Notes under the pieces: model-generated
Seen by the model: only the letters and a program-made list of their open reading frames with translations
What the model was told of the DNA's origin: nothing
Databases searched by the model: none
Assembly: GCA_963971425.1 (NCBI GenBank)
Contig: OZ020515.1
Coordinates: 38,855,198 to 38,919,197 of the forward strand
DNA from: Bryoerythrophyllum caledonicum
Lineage: Eukaryota; Streptophyta; Bryopsida; Pottiales; Pottiaceae
Length of the DNA: 64,000 bases
Direction of reading: 5' to 3'
Shown: piece after piece, positions 35,300 through 45,309 of the stretch
Layout of the letters: the number at the start of each line of letters is the position of its first letter
How positions within the stretch are numbered: the first letter of the stretch is position 1
Translations under genes and position numbers: made by a program

Positions 35300-35642
35300 C
35301 TAGTGAGGTACCCGTGTCCTCCGGACACAACATTTTTTTGTATTGAGTCCCCACCTCTCCATTCCCTAGCCCTTTCCCTCCAATCCATCGTCCCCCCATT
35401 ATTGTCCTCTTGTGCCCCGTCCCCGTCCCCGTCCCCGTCCTTTAATCCAAAACCCTAACTTTTAGCTTTTTCATTTTATCCAAAACCCTAACTTTTAGCT
35501 TTTAGCTTTTCATTTTATCCAAAACCCTAACTTTTACCTTTTCATCCAAAAGTTATGTTTTCATCCACGGAGCTCATTTATCATCTACGCGTTCATCCAT
35601 TCGGCGCGCTCATTTCATCCAAGATTCTTTTATAATAAGAGA
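35300..35642 (-). mobile_element. Non-autonomous Helitron, array unit 3
   Basis: Begins CTAG with the GTGTCC-TCC-GGACAC hairpin and ends AATAAGAGA at 35642, followed by T, consistent with the far side of an A/T insertion site. Confidence 0.75.
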
Positions 35643-35655
35643 TATATCTATATAC

Positions 35656-35704
<49 letters not shown>
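35643..35704. repeat. AT microsatellite
   Basis: About 60 bp of (TA)n with ATATACATATAT variants lies between two Helitron ends. Confidence 0.85.
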
Positions 35705-36010
35705 CTAGTATACTCGCCTATTGTCTCCAATGGATAATGTAAGTTTAGGAAAGTTAACTAAATTTGTAAAAGTAAAAGTAAAAGTAAAGGAAATAGAAGT
35801 AAATGCCACATGTCGCCGACTCCTATGGCAGGTATCACCTAGGTATCCCCGGTTTCCATCACTAAATATGTCCCTTCCTCTTTTACCTAGCAATTGCCAC
35901 GTGTCAAGAAAGGCCAATATTGGGATAGGCCGAGTATCGCCATGTGGCACTGCGAATTGCCTGCGTACTGATCGGGTGTTGGCCATCTTCTATTATATTC
36001 ATCTGTATAT
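35705..36010 (-). mobile_element. Non-autonomous Helitron, relative of 33894-34196
   Basis: CTAG at 35705-35708 is preceded by A. A short ATTG-TCTC-CAAT stem follows. The interior matches unit 0. The 5' end (near 36010) is diverged and not fixed. Confidence 0.5.
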
Positions 36011-37310
36011 CCAACATTCCATTCATCCATCATGTTCAGCTGGCCTCAAGTGGGTAAGTAGGCAAGTATCTAGTGAACGGGATAAGTAAATTAGTGCGAC
36101 TTATCCTGCCTAATTTGATGCTTCCTAATTGAATACTGATCCACATTTTCGTAGATCTGGATCATGCTAGTCATAACAAATACCCCATTTGAGATACAGT
36201 GGAGTTTTCCTGAAAGTCTGAGTTTTAAAGGGTGGCTACCTTGTGTCAGGCAAAAAGACCCGGTGCAGCATCTTTTGAGGACCTTGTGTCTTTCTCTATT
36301 CATCAAAGCAGTGTGAGATGTACATACGGCAATATTTGCAGGGTGAAAGTTCTCACCCTCCATATTTTATAGGCCATGCGCAAGGTGCAAGCTAATGTAA
36401 CCAAATTAGTAAATTGGAGTCACCAATGCCACCTTGCATCTTTGTTTGGACGGTGACTCTGCCTAGATGATTAACCCTGTAGCATATTGGTTGGCTAACA
36501 AAGGACCATAATTTATGGAATAAACCCAAAGTTAACCAAACCACCATGTTTCTCAAAAACATGTGGACTTTCAGATGTACAACCAAAATCAGCGTTTTGG
36601 GGTGACAGTCCGGGTTCAAACCTTGTGTACTTTCAGGGAAACTCCAGTATACATGAGTTACTAACATTTCCCTGAATCCCATTATATTTCCAAAATGATC
36701 CCCACTTACAATTCCATATTTAAGTCCTTTACAATAAATATCACTTATGAATTGTCAATATACTGTGGAAGTGTTGTCGTCGGTATCAAGATTTGTGCTG
36801 CTTTTCCTCTTTAAGCTCCTTAGATGGAAACAAAGTGTCTAATATTGGTATTTTCCCATACAAAATTGAACTCAACCACTGACACTCATTGTCACCTCAA
36901 GTTCTCATTTGATGCACTGAAATGGGAATTTACAGGAGGTCACCTCTTATGAAGTTCGGCAAGAGATCATGGTGCAAGTTGCGCTAACCATTGTGGACGT
37001 GTTGGGAGACTCAGCTTCGTAATACCAATCTGATGTGGGAGTTGCGGATCCACCTGCTCTGCGCAGGTCAAAAGGACCTGCCCTGTACAAAGTAGCAGTT
37101 TCTCACAATCTGTGTGACAATCTCCAAATGTCTTATCTTCCAGATAGTTCCAGAGATTAGGGCGTGCAGTGCAGACGCAACTAGCTGTTGCATTGCACTG
37201 ATCATGTACGCGTTCAACGAAAATGAAACCACGAAGACATAACTAAATGGTTCCTCTAATTAGTGCTCATCAGCTGACACAGATCGATATACCCTGAACT
37301 AGTATGTAGC
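36011..37310. other. Intergenic, no gene recognised
   Basis: Downstream flank of the coiled-coil gene, with many stops in all frames. No repeat structure was noted. Confidence 0.4.
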
Positions 37311-37322
37311 CTGTACAGCATT

Positions 37323-39422
37323 TTACATGGCACGGTGTTGCTTTTCTAGTGCTTGAGAAGCAGTGAATAAGAGGTTACTGATTCTGTTCTTCAGAGCATC
37401 GACTGGAGGACCTTCTGCCATCTGGGATAAATTTTCACACCTTTCATGAAGAACAGACTCGTGCTGCTCTGGCTGTCCTGTTCCTTTGAGAGGCGTTTTC
37501 TTCCTTTCCTGTTGGTGCATGTTCTCACCCTGCCAGAACAGGGATATCACAAGCTTAGTGATTGGTAAGAACATCTGGTGATCCAAAACAAGTCACTCTT
37601 GTACGAAAGAATGTATCTAATCCTGGCCTCAGAAAGCTACCTCTTTCATTGATGCCCTTGGACTATTCTTCCTTCCAAGGAGTGAATCTGAGCGTGGTCT
37701 TGGAGGCGTTTTGAAAGAACCAGCTTTGCTCTTCCCAGACAATGGGGATATCTGCAGACATCCAACTGCCTTCATGAGATTTGATCCACATGGATTCGAT
37801 CCTATTAAAAGCCGGCAGTATAGATCACGCACCTCTTTCTTCATAGGTTTTTGATTGATGTGGAGCCGACAACTAGTACACTGCGACTTCTCATACTGAT
37901 GGACGCGTTCCGCCAGAACAGTGTTCAACGTTCTTGTCTATACAATGGCATGACGAAGAAATTAGTACCCGAAATCCCTCAACCTGCGAGTAATTCATTA
38001 TTTTGGTGTGATAAGATTTACCTGTTTGATGTCTGATGTCAGACCGTCCACACGGTCCCGGAGCTTGGAGAGCTCTGCCTGAAGGCTAAGCTTAGTGCTG
38101 AGCTCCAACTGCAGCTCCTTCTCCTGCTTGTGATAATTCTCTCGTGCGTCAGACAAATCCTTCATGAGAGTTGGAAACGCTTTCTTGTACGCCTTCAGCT
38201 CTTCGGCCTGATTAGCACAAACCTGCCTCAGCAACATGCCCGCCGATTGTGCTCTATCAACCTGCACAGTGATCCAGAAAACGATATAAGGTTAACCTTG
38301 CTAAAGAGGCCTTGCCAACAATGAAGAGATCAAATCCATGCTGAATAAATGACATGTATAGGTGGCTCCCAAACACAAGGAAGAGCAAACAACAAAAGTA
38401 CAGAACTCGGATAAACTCACCTCCTCTTCCTTGGTAGCATGCTGACGCCGAAGCTGCTGCAACTCACTGGCATATTGCTGGTTCTGATGCTTCATCTCGT
38501 GCTCACTTCGAAGAACCTGCGACAAACGACGCGCTCTTCGTGCTGCGGCAGATAGATCAACGCTGGAAGTAAGGCCACCAGCTTTGACGATGCGTTTCTT
38601 CCCAGCCGCAGGACTACTGATCATCACTTTCTTGAGAATCTCCTTCTGCCTGTCCGTAAGCTTCGAGGTTGGAGTGCGCACTGGCAGAGGCTTCGTTCTC
38701 CCAGCCACGCCAGATCTCTTCTTTTCAACTTTACACGAAGGGGAGTTACTCATGCGTCTGCACTTAGTAGGCGACTCTTCCAGAGACGAGTCAGTCCTCT
38801 TGGACGGTGTAGCAGACAGCCTCCGACCAGCCGCAAGAGGATTGGAGTGTATGACGTACTGTCTCGGCTTTGCTGCCACAACGGGCGATTGCTTGGACAC
38901 CGGGATCATTCTCTCACCTGCAGGCTTCACAACCCCCCGCATAGAAGACTTAGTAGAGAACGACCACGGCTTCTGTTGCACGTCCTTCGCTTCACGTCGT
39001 CTAGTGTTCTTCACTTCACCCCCTCTCCTCTCGACCTCAGAGAACATCGATTCGGATCCTGCTTGAAACAGAGTGTTGTTGAGATCTTTCGGCTGCAGCG
39101 GGTCTTCCTCTTGAAGACCTTCCAGAAAAGCCCTTTGAAACGATGCGAGCTCTTTCAGACAATCCGCAAGCTTCAACTCCCGCGCTCTATCCCCCGTCGC
39201 ATTGCCTCCAAGAAGCCCCCTCAAGCTCCCGTTCTGGCCACTGAGCCAGTCCGCTGTGCCGTCCAACACATCTGAGAGTCCCATCAGCGTCGGGCTCGCA
39301 GCGATGCTCATTGCTGCGGCCAGAGGCGACTTGGAACCACCTCTCATAGCCTCCGCGGTGGGACTGTGCTTCATCTTGCTTCCTATGTACACCTGAGCAC
39401 ATACATCGACAGGTGAGTCCAT
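37323..39422 (-). CDS. Coiled-coil nuclear-type protein, 554 aa, unrecognised
   Basis: Five exons on the minus strand: 39422-38421, 38261-38022, 37937-37833, 37751-37641 and 37529-37323. All introns are GT-AG and the frame is kept. Residues 1-300 are Ser/Pro/Lys/Arg-rich, with SP or TP sites (KHSPTAEAM, GGSKSPLAAAM, AASPTLMG, PTSKLTDRQKEILKKVM) and several basic clusters (KKRIVK, KVEKKR). From about 310 to 415 there are heptad-like charged helices (QYASELQQLRRQHATKEEEV, ELSTKLSLQAELSKLRDRVD), a likely coiled coil. Exon 3 has a CTSC pair. The end, NRISNLLFTASQALEKQH, is helical. The layout resembles cytoskeletal, kinetochore or chromatin scaffold proteins, but I can assign no family. The ATG at 39422 is the first in frame with good context. 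Confidence 0.72.
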
Positions 39423-39729
39423 TGCATCTCTTCTCAAAGCACTCACCCCTAAAGCAGAGCCCTGTCCCGGCTCCAATGTCCAAACAATCGCATCATAAAC
39501 TTTACACTCTGAAAGGCATTTTCAATAAAATTAAAACACTATTATCACGACAATTTCAAAGACGTTGAGGTGCACAAATCAATTGTTTAATGTAGCACAC
39601 GCTGGAAGCGGAAAGTGGAGAAGTATGTACCTGGCTTCGAGAACACTCGTCACTCCTCCAACCTGCTTCCAATGCTCATCATGTCACAGGAGCCTCTTCA
39701 ACTACATTGTTCACAATAGCCGCGGCTCA

Positions 39730-40360
39730 TCGTCTTAACCATAGCGAGGGGTCTAAAGAAGTCACCACCACAAGCCAAACTACGATGCTTGCTCCCACTC
39801 AATTCTGCTCAGTCTGCATCTACCTCCAGCTCTGTACGCTAAGACTCAACCTCAGAAACTCTCCAAAAACTCTCGGAAGCTCTGAAAAACTGTCAACAAC
39901 TCTCAGAAACCTCAAACATGCTCCAGAAGCAGCACCGGTTCGCGAGAAACGGAACAAAACCTTCCCTGTCGACTTCACCGTAGCGAAAAAGGTTCCACCA
40001 CAAGCCAAACTTCGTCGCTCGCTCCTGCTCAATTCTAAACAGTCCGCATCTGACATCCAGCTATGTATGCTTAACTTAAGCTCAAAAACATCTCGAAACC
40101 ATTTCTGAAAAACCTTAAACACACTCCAGAAGCAGCACTGGTTCACGAGGAACGAAAAAAAAGCTCGCCTGTCGTTTTCACCGTAGCAAGCGCCAACGAA
40201 GTTTCCACCACAAGCTTAATTTTGACGCTCGCTCCCACTCAATTCTCAGTTCGAAAGCAAAGAACCCGAGCTACGCATGCAAAGTCCCGGCCTCAAAAAC
40301 TCCCACGGACCAAAAAACTCTCAAAAACCTCAAAGAAACTCCAGACGAAGCACCGGTTCA
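39730..40360. repeat. Degenerate tandem repeat, about 210-230 bp, 3 copies
   Basis: Units start at TCACCACCACAAGCC (39763), TTCCACCACAAGCC (39993) and TTTCCACCACAAGC (40202). Each continues with GCTCCCACTCAATTCT-like, CTCCAGAAGCAGCAC-like and CACCGTAGCG-like segments. The array starts about 310 bp upstream of the coiled-coil gene. Confidence 0.65.
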
Positions 40361-40779
40361 CATAATCTCGGTAAGCGAAAGCACAAAGGGATTTACAACT
40401 CCAGCAAGTCAACCCCGCGATACAAAGACAAGCCCGTCTCGTACAAATGCCGTTACAACCACTACTGTACCTGTGCATGCTAAAAGGGGAGCGATTCAAA
40501 GGAGGAGCGGCAATCAGAGACGATGACAATCAGGAGCGCACAAGACGATGACGGTGTGCCGACAACGCCATTAAAGAGAATGCGACAACGCTCGTCAGGT
40601 GACGTTGAAGAGCAGCACCTGTGCACTGCACTTGAATTACTGCTGCAGCAGGCATCGATTTCCGTGTTCAAATTTGAGAGCGCTTCGCAACGATCGAGAG
40701 AATGTCCGTCCTTCCTTGCTTTCGCGCGGGCCAGAAAAAAGTCTTCAGAAAAAAAGTTATAATAATAAAAAGATGACGA

Positions 40780-41855
40780 GGATTGGATGACAAAGACGAA
40801 AATTATGGATGAAAAGACGGATTTTGCTTAAGATGCGGATGAAAAAAGTGTATCTGGCTCCGTTAGTTTTAAGCTAACACTTTTCTGAATTGTTTTTAGG
40901 CTCCAACGTTCCCTTTGAGTGGCGGCAGGTTTGAGTCCTTACAGTGCCCAAAAAAACCTTTTCGTATTGGGAAATTGAGTTGAATATGATACTTTGGCAT
41001 CACGCGTGGGGTCACGTGTGGAGCCAGATTGGAATTTGAATTTTGTCCGGCTGTTGCTGTTAGACTCAATGATTAAGGTCGAGGTGATTAGTGCTAATGA
41101 GGAGTCGTAACATGGGTGCTCTTGGAGATTGAGCTTGGAAGAGGTTCAGATTGATCTTCATTCATGATTTATTGTACATTAGTAGATTCTTGCTCAGTTT
41201 CACAACAACATTTGGAGCCGTGAATCAGGACTTGTCTAGAAAATCATTGACTTGTATCGAGATCTGCGTTTGAGGATAAGGGATGTGAAAACCAATTGGC
41301 AACTACGAATACTGTGCTGATGGCCACAATTGAAACGGGTAGATATGAGCATAAGATGATTCCGCATCATCTCTTAGGTATCATTGACTTAGCCAGGCCA
41401 TGAGTTCTAGGGTAACTATGAATATTGAGGTGGAGAAATTACAGAAGGATACAATGGCCACAAGTGGAAGGATTGAACTTCCAAGAGGGCATGGCTATGG
41501 CTTTCACTTGATAGAGATATCCTTAAAGATTGGAGCTTGATCGCTTGATGAAACTGCCTTCAAACTCACAGTGAACATCAAACCTACCGTAATGAATTAT
41601 CTGCAGTAGGAGCAGCTTCACTGTGCATGTCAGCATGACACTCACACGCAGGAGCAGCTTGAGCAGCTTCGCTGTGGACGTCGCTCACAACCAGGAGCAG
41701 ATTCACTGTGCATGTTGATAAAGCGAATATCATGTCTGCTCATGAGAATATCAGGCAGCTACACGCACAGCCACTTTGCGGGTATAGGAGAAAGGTTAAG
41801 ATGGAAATCAACACTGCTACTGTTGTCGGCTCCAGACATGAAACCCTAACTTGAA
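40780..41855. other. Intergenic with short CAGGAGCAG repeats
   Basis: No gene. Around 41600-41715 the phrase AGGAGCAG...TTCACTGTGCATGT recurs three times in loose tandem. Confidence 0.4.
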
Positions 41856-41860
41856 CGAGC

Positions 41861-42532
41861 TCACTCGCCGAGGTCTTTCTTTCCGAGTAGCACTTCCTCG
41901 TTCAACAGGACGACGCGCTCGCTCGGCGCGCGCTCCTGTCCACCGAGTTGCTGCTGCGACCATTTAATAAGCGGCACAAGCACAAAATAGAGCGCCACGC
42001 AGAGGAACGGGCCCGCAACGAGCCACCCTAACAAGGCATGTCCGATGGCGTGCAACAACTCGCCCGACGCCTTCCCGGTGATGGCTTGCCAGAGCGCGTC
42101 CTTCGTGAGCGGGAACGGGCTAGCGCCGACGAGCGCCTCCCCCACGCGTAGGAAGGGAATCATCAGAGAGAACTCGATCGGCGTGGCGAGCAGGTTCGCG
42201 AGGATGAGCGTCGGGCCGTTGATCCTGGAGCCGAGGAGCGCGATTGCGACGCCGCAGAGGAGAGCCGTCACGCCGTAGATCGGGAAAACACCGAGCGTGA
42301 AGCCGAGCGCTGCTGAGAACGCCAGCTGCTTCGGTTCCGTCCCTCTGAAAACAACAGCAAATCCATCTCAACTAAAGGAATCTTAAGAGAAAGAACAAGG
42401 AACGTGTTTGCGGACAACCCACCTCTGCAAAATGACGATGAGCGGATTCACAACCTTCGTCCTCCCCCATCGCACCACCCGAAAGCTCCGCCACCCTGTC
42501 ATCGCCTCGTGAACCTCCTCCTCTCTCTCCAT
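41861..42532 (-). CDS. DUF2062 family membrane protein, 197 aa
   Basis: Two exons on the minus strand: 42532-42423 (MEREEEVHEAMTGWRSFRVV...VILQR) and 42344-41861. The donor is GTGGGT and the acceptor is TTTTCAG. The split codon AG|A restores the family motif GTEPKQLAFSAALGFTLGVF. Next come two hydrophobic segments around YGVTALLCGVAIALLG and GPTLILANLLATPIEFSLMI. A third lies near the C-terminus (HALLGWLVAGPFLCVALYFV), then a short charged tail. DUF2062 proteins are small multi-pass membrane proteins of unknown function, widespread in bacteria and in plants. No transit peptide is obvious. Confidence 0.82.
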
Positions 42533-43152
42533 CGCGTAAATATCAGTCATCCCGTCTCCCGCCCATACACCAAACTATCGCACAATTCTCCCACGAAATC
42601 CACCACACCAGAACTCCGTCAACTCACCACTCTTTCTCCGCCCCCTTCATCCTCCGCCAACCCCCGAAAACAATCCAAAAACTCCAACAGCAGGCTCGCG
42701 GTCGAAACAAAGCAAACCTTGAGCGGAATCCGGGGCCGTTCGCTGCAAGAAAGGTACCGAAAGGTTTCGCGAGGAGTGAGGAAGAGGAACCCGCGACGAG
42801 ATTCACGCGGATTCCACAGCAATCGTTAAAATACGCTATCAAAAGAAGGATGCAAAGAGATTCCGGGAAACAGAGGCTCCAGAGCCAAACCCTGGCTTGC
42901 ACGTTTAGTCTTCCTCGCCGTTCCCCATTCGTTCCTTACCTCCGGGTCCCACGTTCCCTTCCGTTTGTTCTCTGCGAGTTCCCAATCCTGCACGTTCCTC
43001 TATGAACTGTGTTTTCTTCAAGTTCCCAGACTCGTTCCCTGTGTTCTCAATGAGTTCCTAACCCACAGTACCTCTGTTCTCTTCCTGTGTTCCCTGTGTT
43101 TCCCTGTGTTCCCTTGACTTGTCGTTGCATTTGAAAGTTGGACCAAGCCCAT

Positions 43153-43447
43153 CTCTTTCGAGAGGGCCAGGGAGAATTGACCCCCTTACCCGAGGTGGGC
43201 CCCATCTTAGTTGCATGGGGTCATTTTTTGGCCATCGTATTTTGGGGGGTCCAGAGGCTTTTTTTGGAATTTTTTTGGACAAATTTGGAGCCTACGGCCA
43301 TTGTTTATCGCAAATGTCCCTCTCTTGCTATAAATAGGGCCCCATCCAAAAACAAAAATAGGGGCCAGGTTTGGCCCCACCACCTCGTGGCCCCCACGGG
43401 TAAGGACGAGCGAGGGGATCAATTCTCCTTGGCCTTTCGAGAGCCTG
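43153..43447. mobile_element. Inverted-repeat element, about 295 bp
   Basis: The ends share GGAGAATTGACCCCC / GGAGAATTGATCCCC and CTTACCCG in inverted order, about 45 bp with gaps. Family and target duplication are unclear. It includes a TATAAATAGGGCCCC stretch. Confidence 0.5.
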
Positions 43448-43761
43448 TCTCCCACAAATTGCTTTCGGTCACAAAAAAAACAAAAAAAACAAAACATCTT
43501 AACCCTTTCACGACGAGGGATTCCTGGAGACAATGCTCTACATGCCCATTTTGGGCCTCTTCAGCGTTACAGGGTTAAGGGTCGTCTACAATTGTATGCA
43601 GTTCTCATCGTTGGACTCTTTGGACAAGAAATGGATGACGAAATTGCAGCTTCCGTGCACGCAGGGTCCACATTGGAAAAATGAAAAATCGGTCCCGGTC
43701 CACTTCAGATCATTTAGCAAAGAGCAATGGATGACATTTCATGTACGGGGTCTGTACCCGT

Positions 43762-44199
43762 CGTCAACAATTTCCCCCGATTTCCATTTCTTTCACAATT
43801 CTTTCTCAATATTCATCCATTTGAGATGTTTTTCATTTGCAATACTATATCATTCATTCTCTTTGTTTTGCATGTGTTTGAGCATTATAGTTTCAAGTAA
43901 GCATTACCAAAACATTATAAGCATTACAAGCATTAGAGCATTTGAAAACCACCAAACATTATAGTATCAGCAAGCATTACCAAGCAAAGGAAAACAAAAA
44001 CTAATTTCAAGCAATTCAAGCAATGGATGATAAAGATGGTTGCTTGATAAAGAATTCTTTCCCCGTTAAGCACTCTTAACGAGTTTTTGCATCGTTAAGA
44101 GTGCTTAACGGGAAGATGTTATTGTTGTACTCTTAGGGTGCATTCGAGCTGCATGAATGCCCCCGAATTGTACGGGAAAATCGGGGGCAGTTGTTGACG
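43762..44199. mobile_element. Inverted-repeat element with palindrome, 438 bp
   Basis: The left end CGTCAACAATTTCCCCCGAT is mirrored at the right end (ATCGGGGGCAGTTGTTGACG), with about 25 bp of TIR and a few mismatches. Inside, a perfect 20-bp inverted repeat, CCCGTTAAGCACTCTTAACG (44062) and its complement (44093-44112), is separated by 11 bases. No coding frame. Confidence 0.55.
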
Positions 44200-44333
44200 T
44201 TCCAGTGAGGTACTTTCGGAAATTAGTTCCTTTAGCAATCAAATCTTTTAGACCAGGTTGTAGATGTGTTTTAGGTGACTATTAAATTTTAAGCTCCCCT
44301 AATAAGTGAAGTAAATCTAGTGGGAGGAAATGA

Positions 44334-44720
44334 AACGTCTTTGTCAAGTGAAAACTAGTGAATCACTAGGGTAGTCAAGTGTCTTGCACTCCACAAAGGG
44401 AGAATCAACGAGTGCAAGTAATATAAGAGAATGTCGAGGCTTTACTAATGATAAAAAATCACTTATAAGTAAAGGTAATCACTAAACACTCTCTAACTCA
44501 CTCACAAAGTTTGACTTGATAAAGATGTCAAGTCAAGGATGTGTGCGGCGCTATACGCACACACACAACCCTATGTGGATGGAAAACATCCACGGATGAA
44601 TGTGGTGCGCCATCGTACGACCCTAAACCTGTAGATTAGTAACAAACTAATTTATGCTTAAACACTACGATGCAGAGAGGCCCTCAACGCCACATCCCGT
44701 GACAGGTTGCAAAGTTGTAC
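44334..44720. repeat. Dispersed repeat, second copy of 6508-6905
   Basis: Same order of shared blocks as the first copy, ending in AACGCCACATCCCGTGA. Confidence 0.55.
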
Positions 44721-44948
44721 TCCTCTCTGCAACCTATTTTTCTTCCAATCTATTTTTCAAGGCCACTCTTCTATTAGACTCTGATGTGACTATTCAATAT
44801 TGAACTTAATTTTCTTAGTAACAGAGAAAAAGAACATTTTCAAATTGATGGATAACTTTAGAACGACACATACAAAGGGATAATTCCACACTGAATATGA
44901 TTAACATCTGGAATGAATGGAATGAATGGAACTTGTTGTGAGATACCA

Positions 44949-45305
44949 TAGGTGAACCTCTATTGCAGTGTTTATTAATGAGAAAAATGCATGTCAAATT
45001 AATTTGGAAGATATTATGTGAAAATGCCTCAATTGAATAAACTATATTTATAGAATTTGTAACAAGGAGTGACAAAGGGGAGTGGGGCTTGGAAAGACCC
45101 TTGTCTATGGTTGCATGTGCATGAAGGCTTGAATTTGGATCCCGAAGATCTTGAGTTCAAGCCTTGCGGTCGTTAAGAGGTGCTTCATACAGAAATCTTT
45201 GATTTCTTACCAAACGTTACTTTATTGTTATTTTGGATGCCAAATGGCCTTTTCCCACTTTAATCAATTATTTGGCATGGAGGTGCCGAACTAGAGGTTC
45301 ACCTA
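44949..45305. mobile_element. Short TIR element, copy B (inverse of 4231-4587)
   Basis: The left end TAGGTGAACCTCTA and right end TAGAGGTTCACCTA are a perfect 14-bp inverted pair. The interior matches copy A in reverse orientation. 357 bp, non-coding. Confidence 0.6.
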
Positions 45306-45309
45306 TAAT

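Noticed and set aside
34420-35540. Interstitial telomere tract
   Set aside because: AAACCCTAA occurs singly within longer units, never as contiguous CCCTAAA repeats.
38584-39275. Plus-strand frames of 142-160 codons
   Set aside because: Shadows of exon 1 of the coiled-coil gene on the minus strand.
42404-42829. 141-codon plus-strand frame
   Set aside because: Overlaps the first exon of the DUF2062 gene in antisense; no splice or start support.
44062-44112. Rho-independent terminator
   Set aside because: The strong hairpin has no U tract after it and lies in plant nuclear DNA inside a TIR element.
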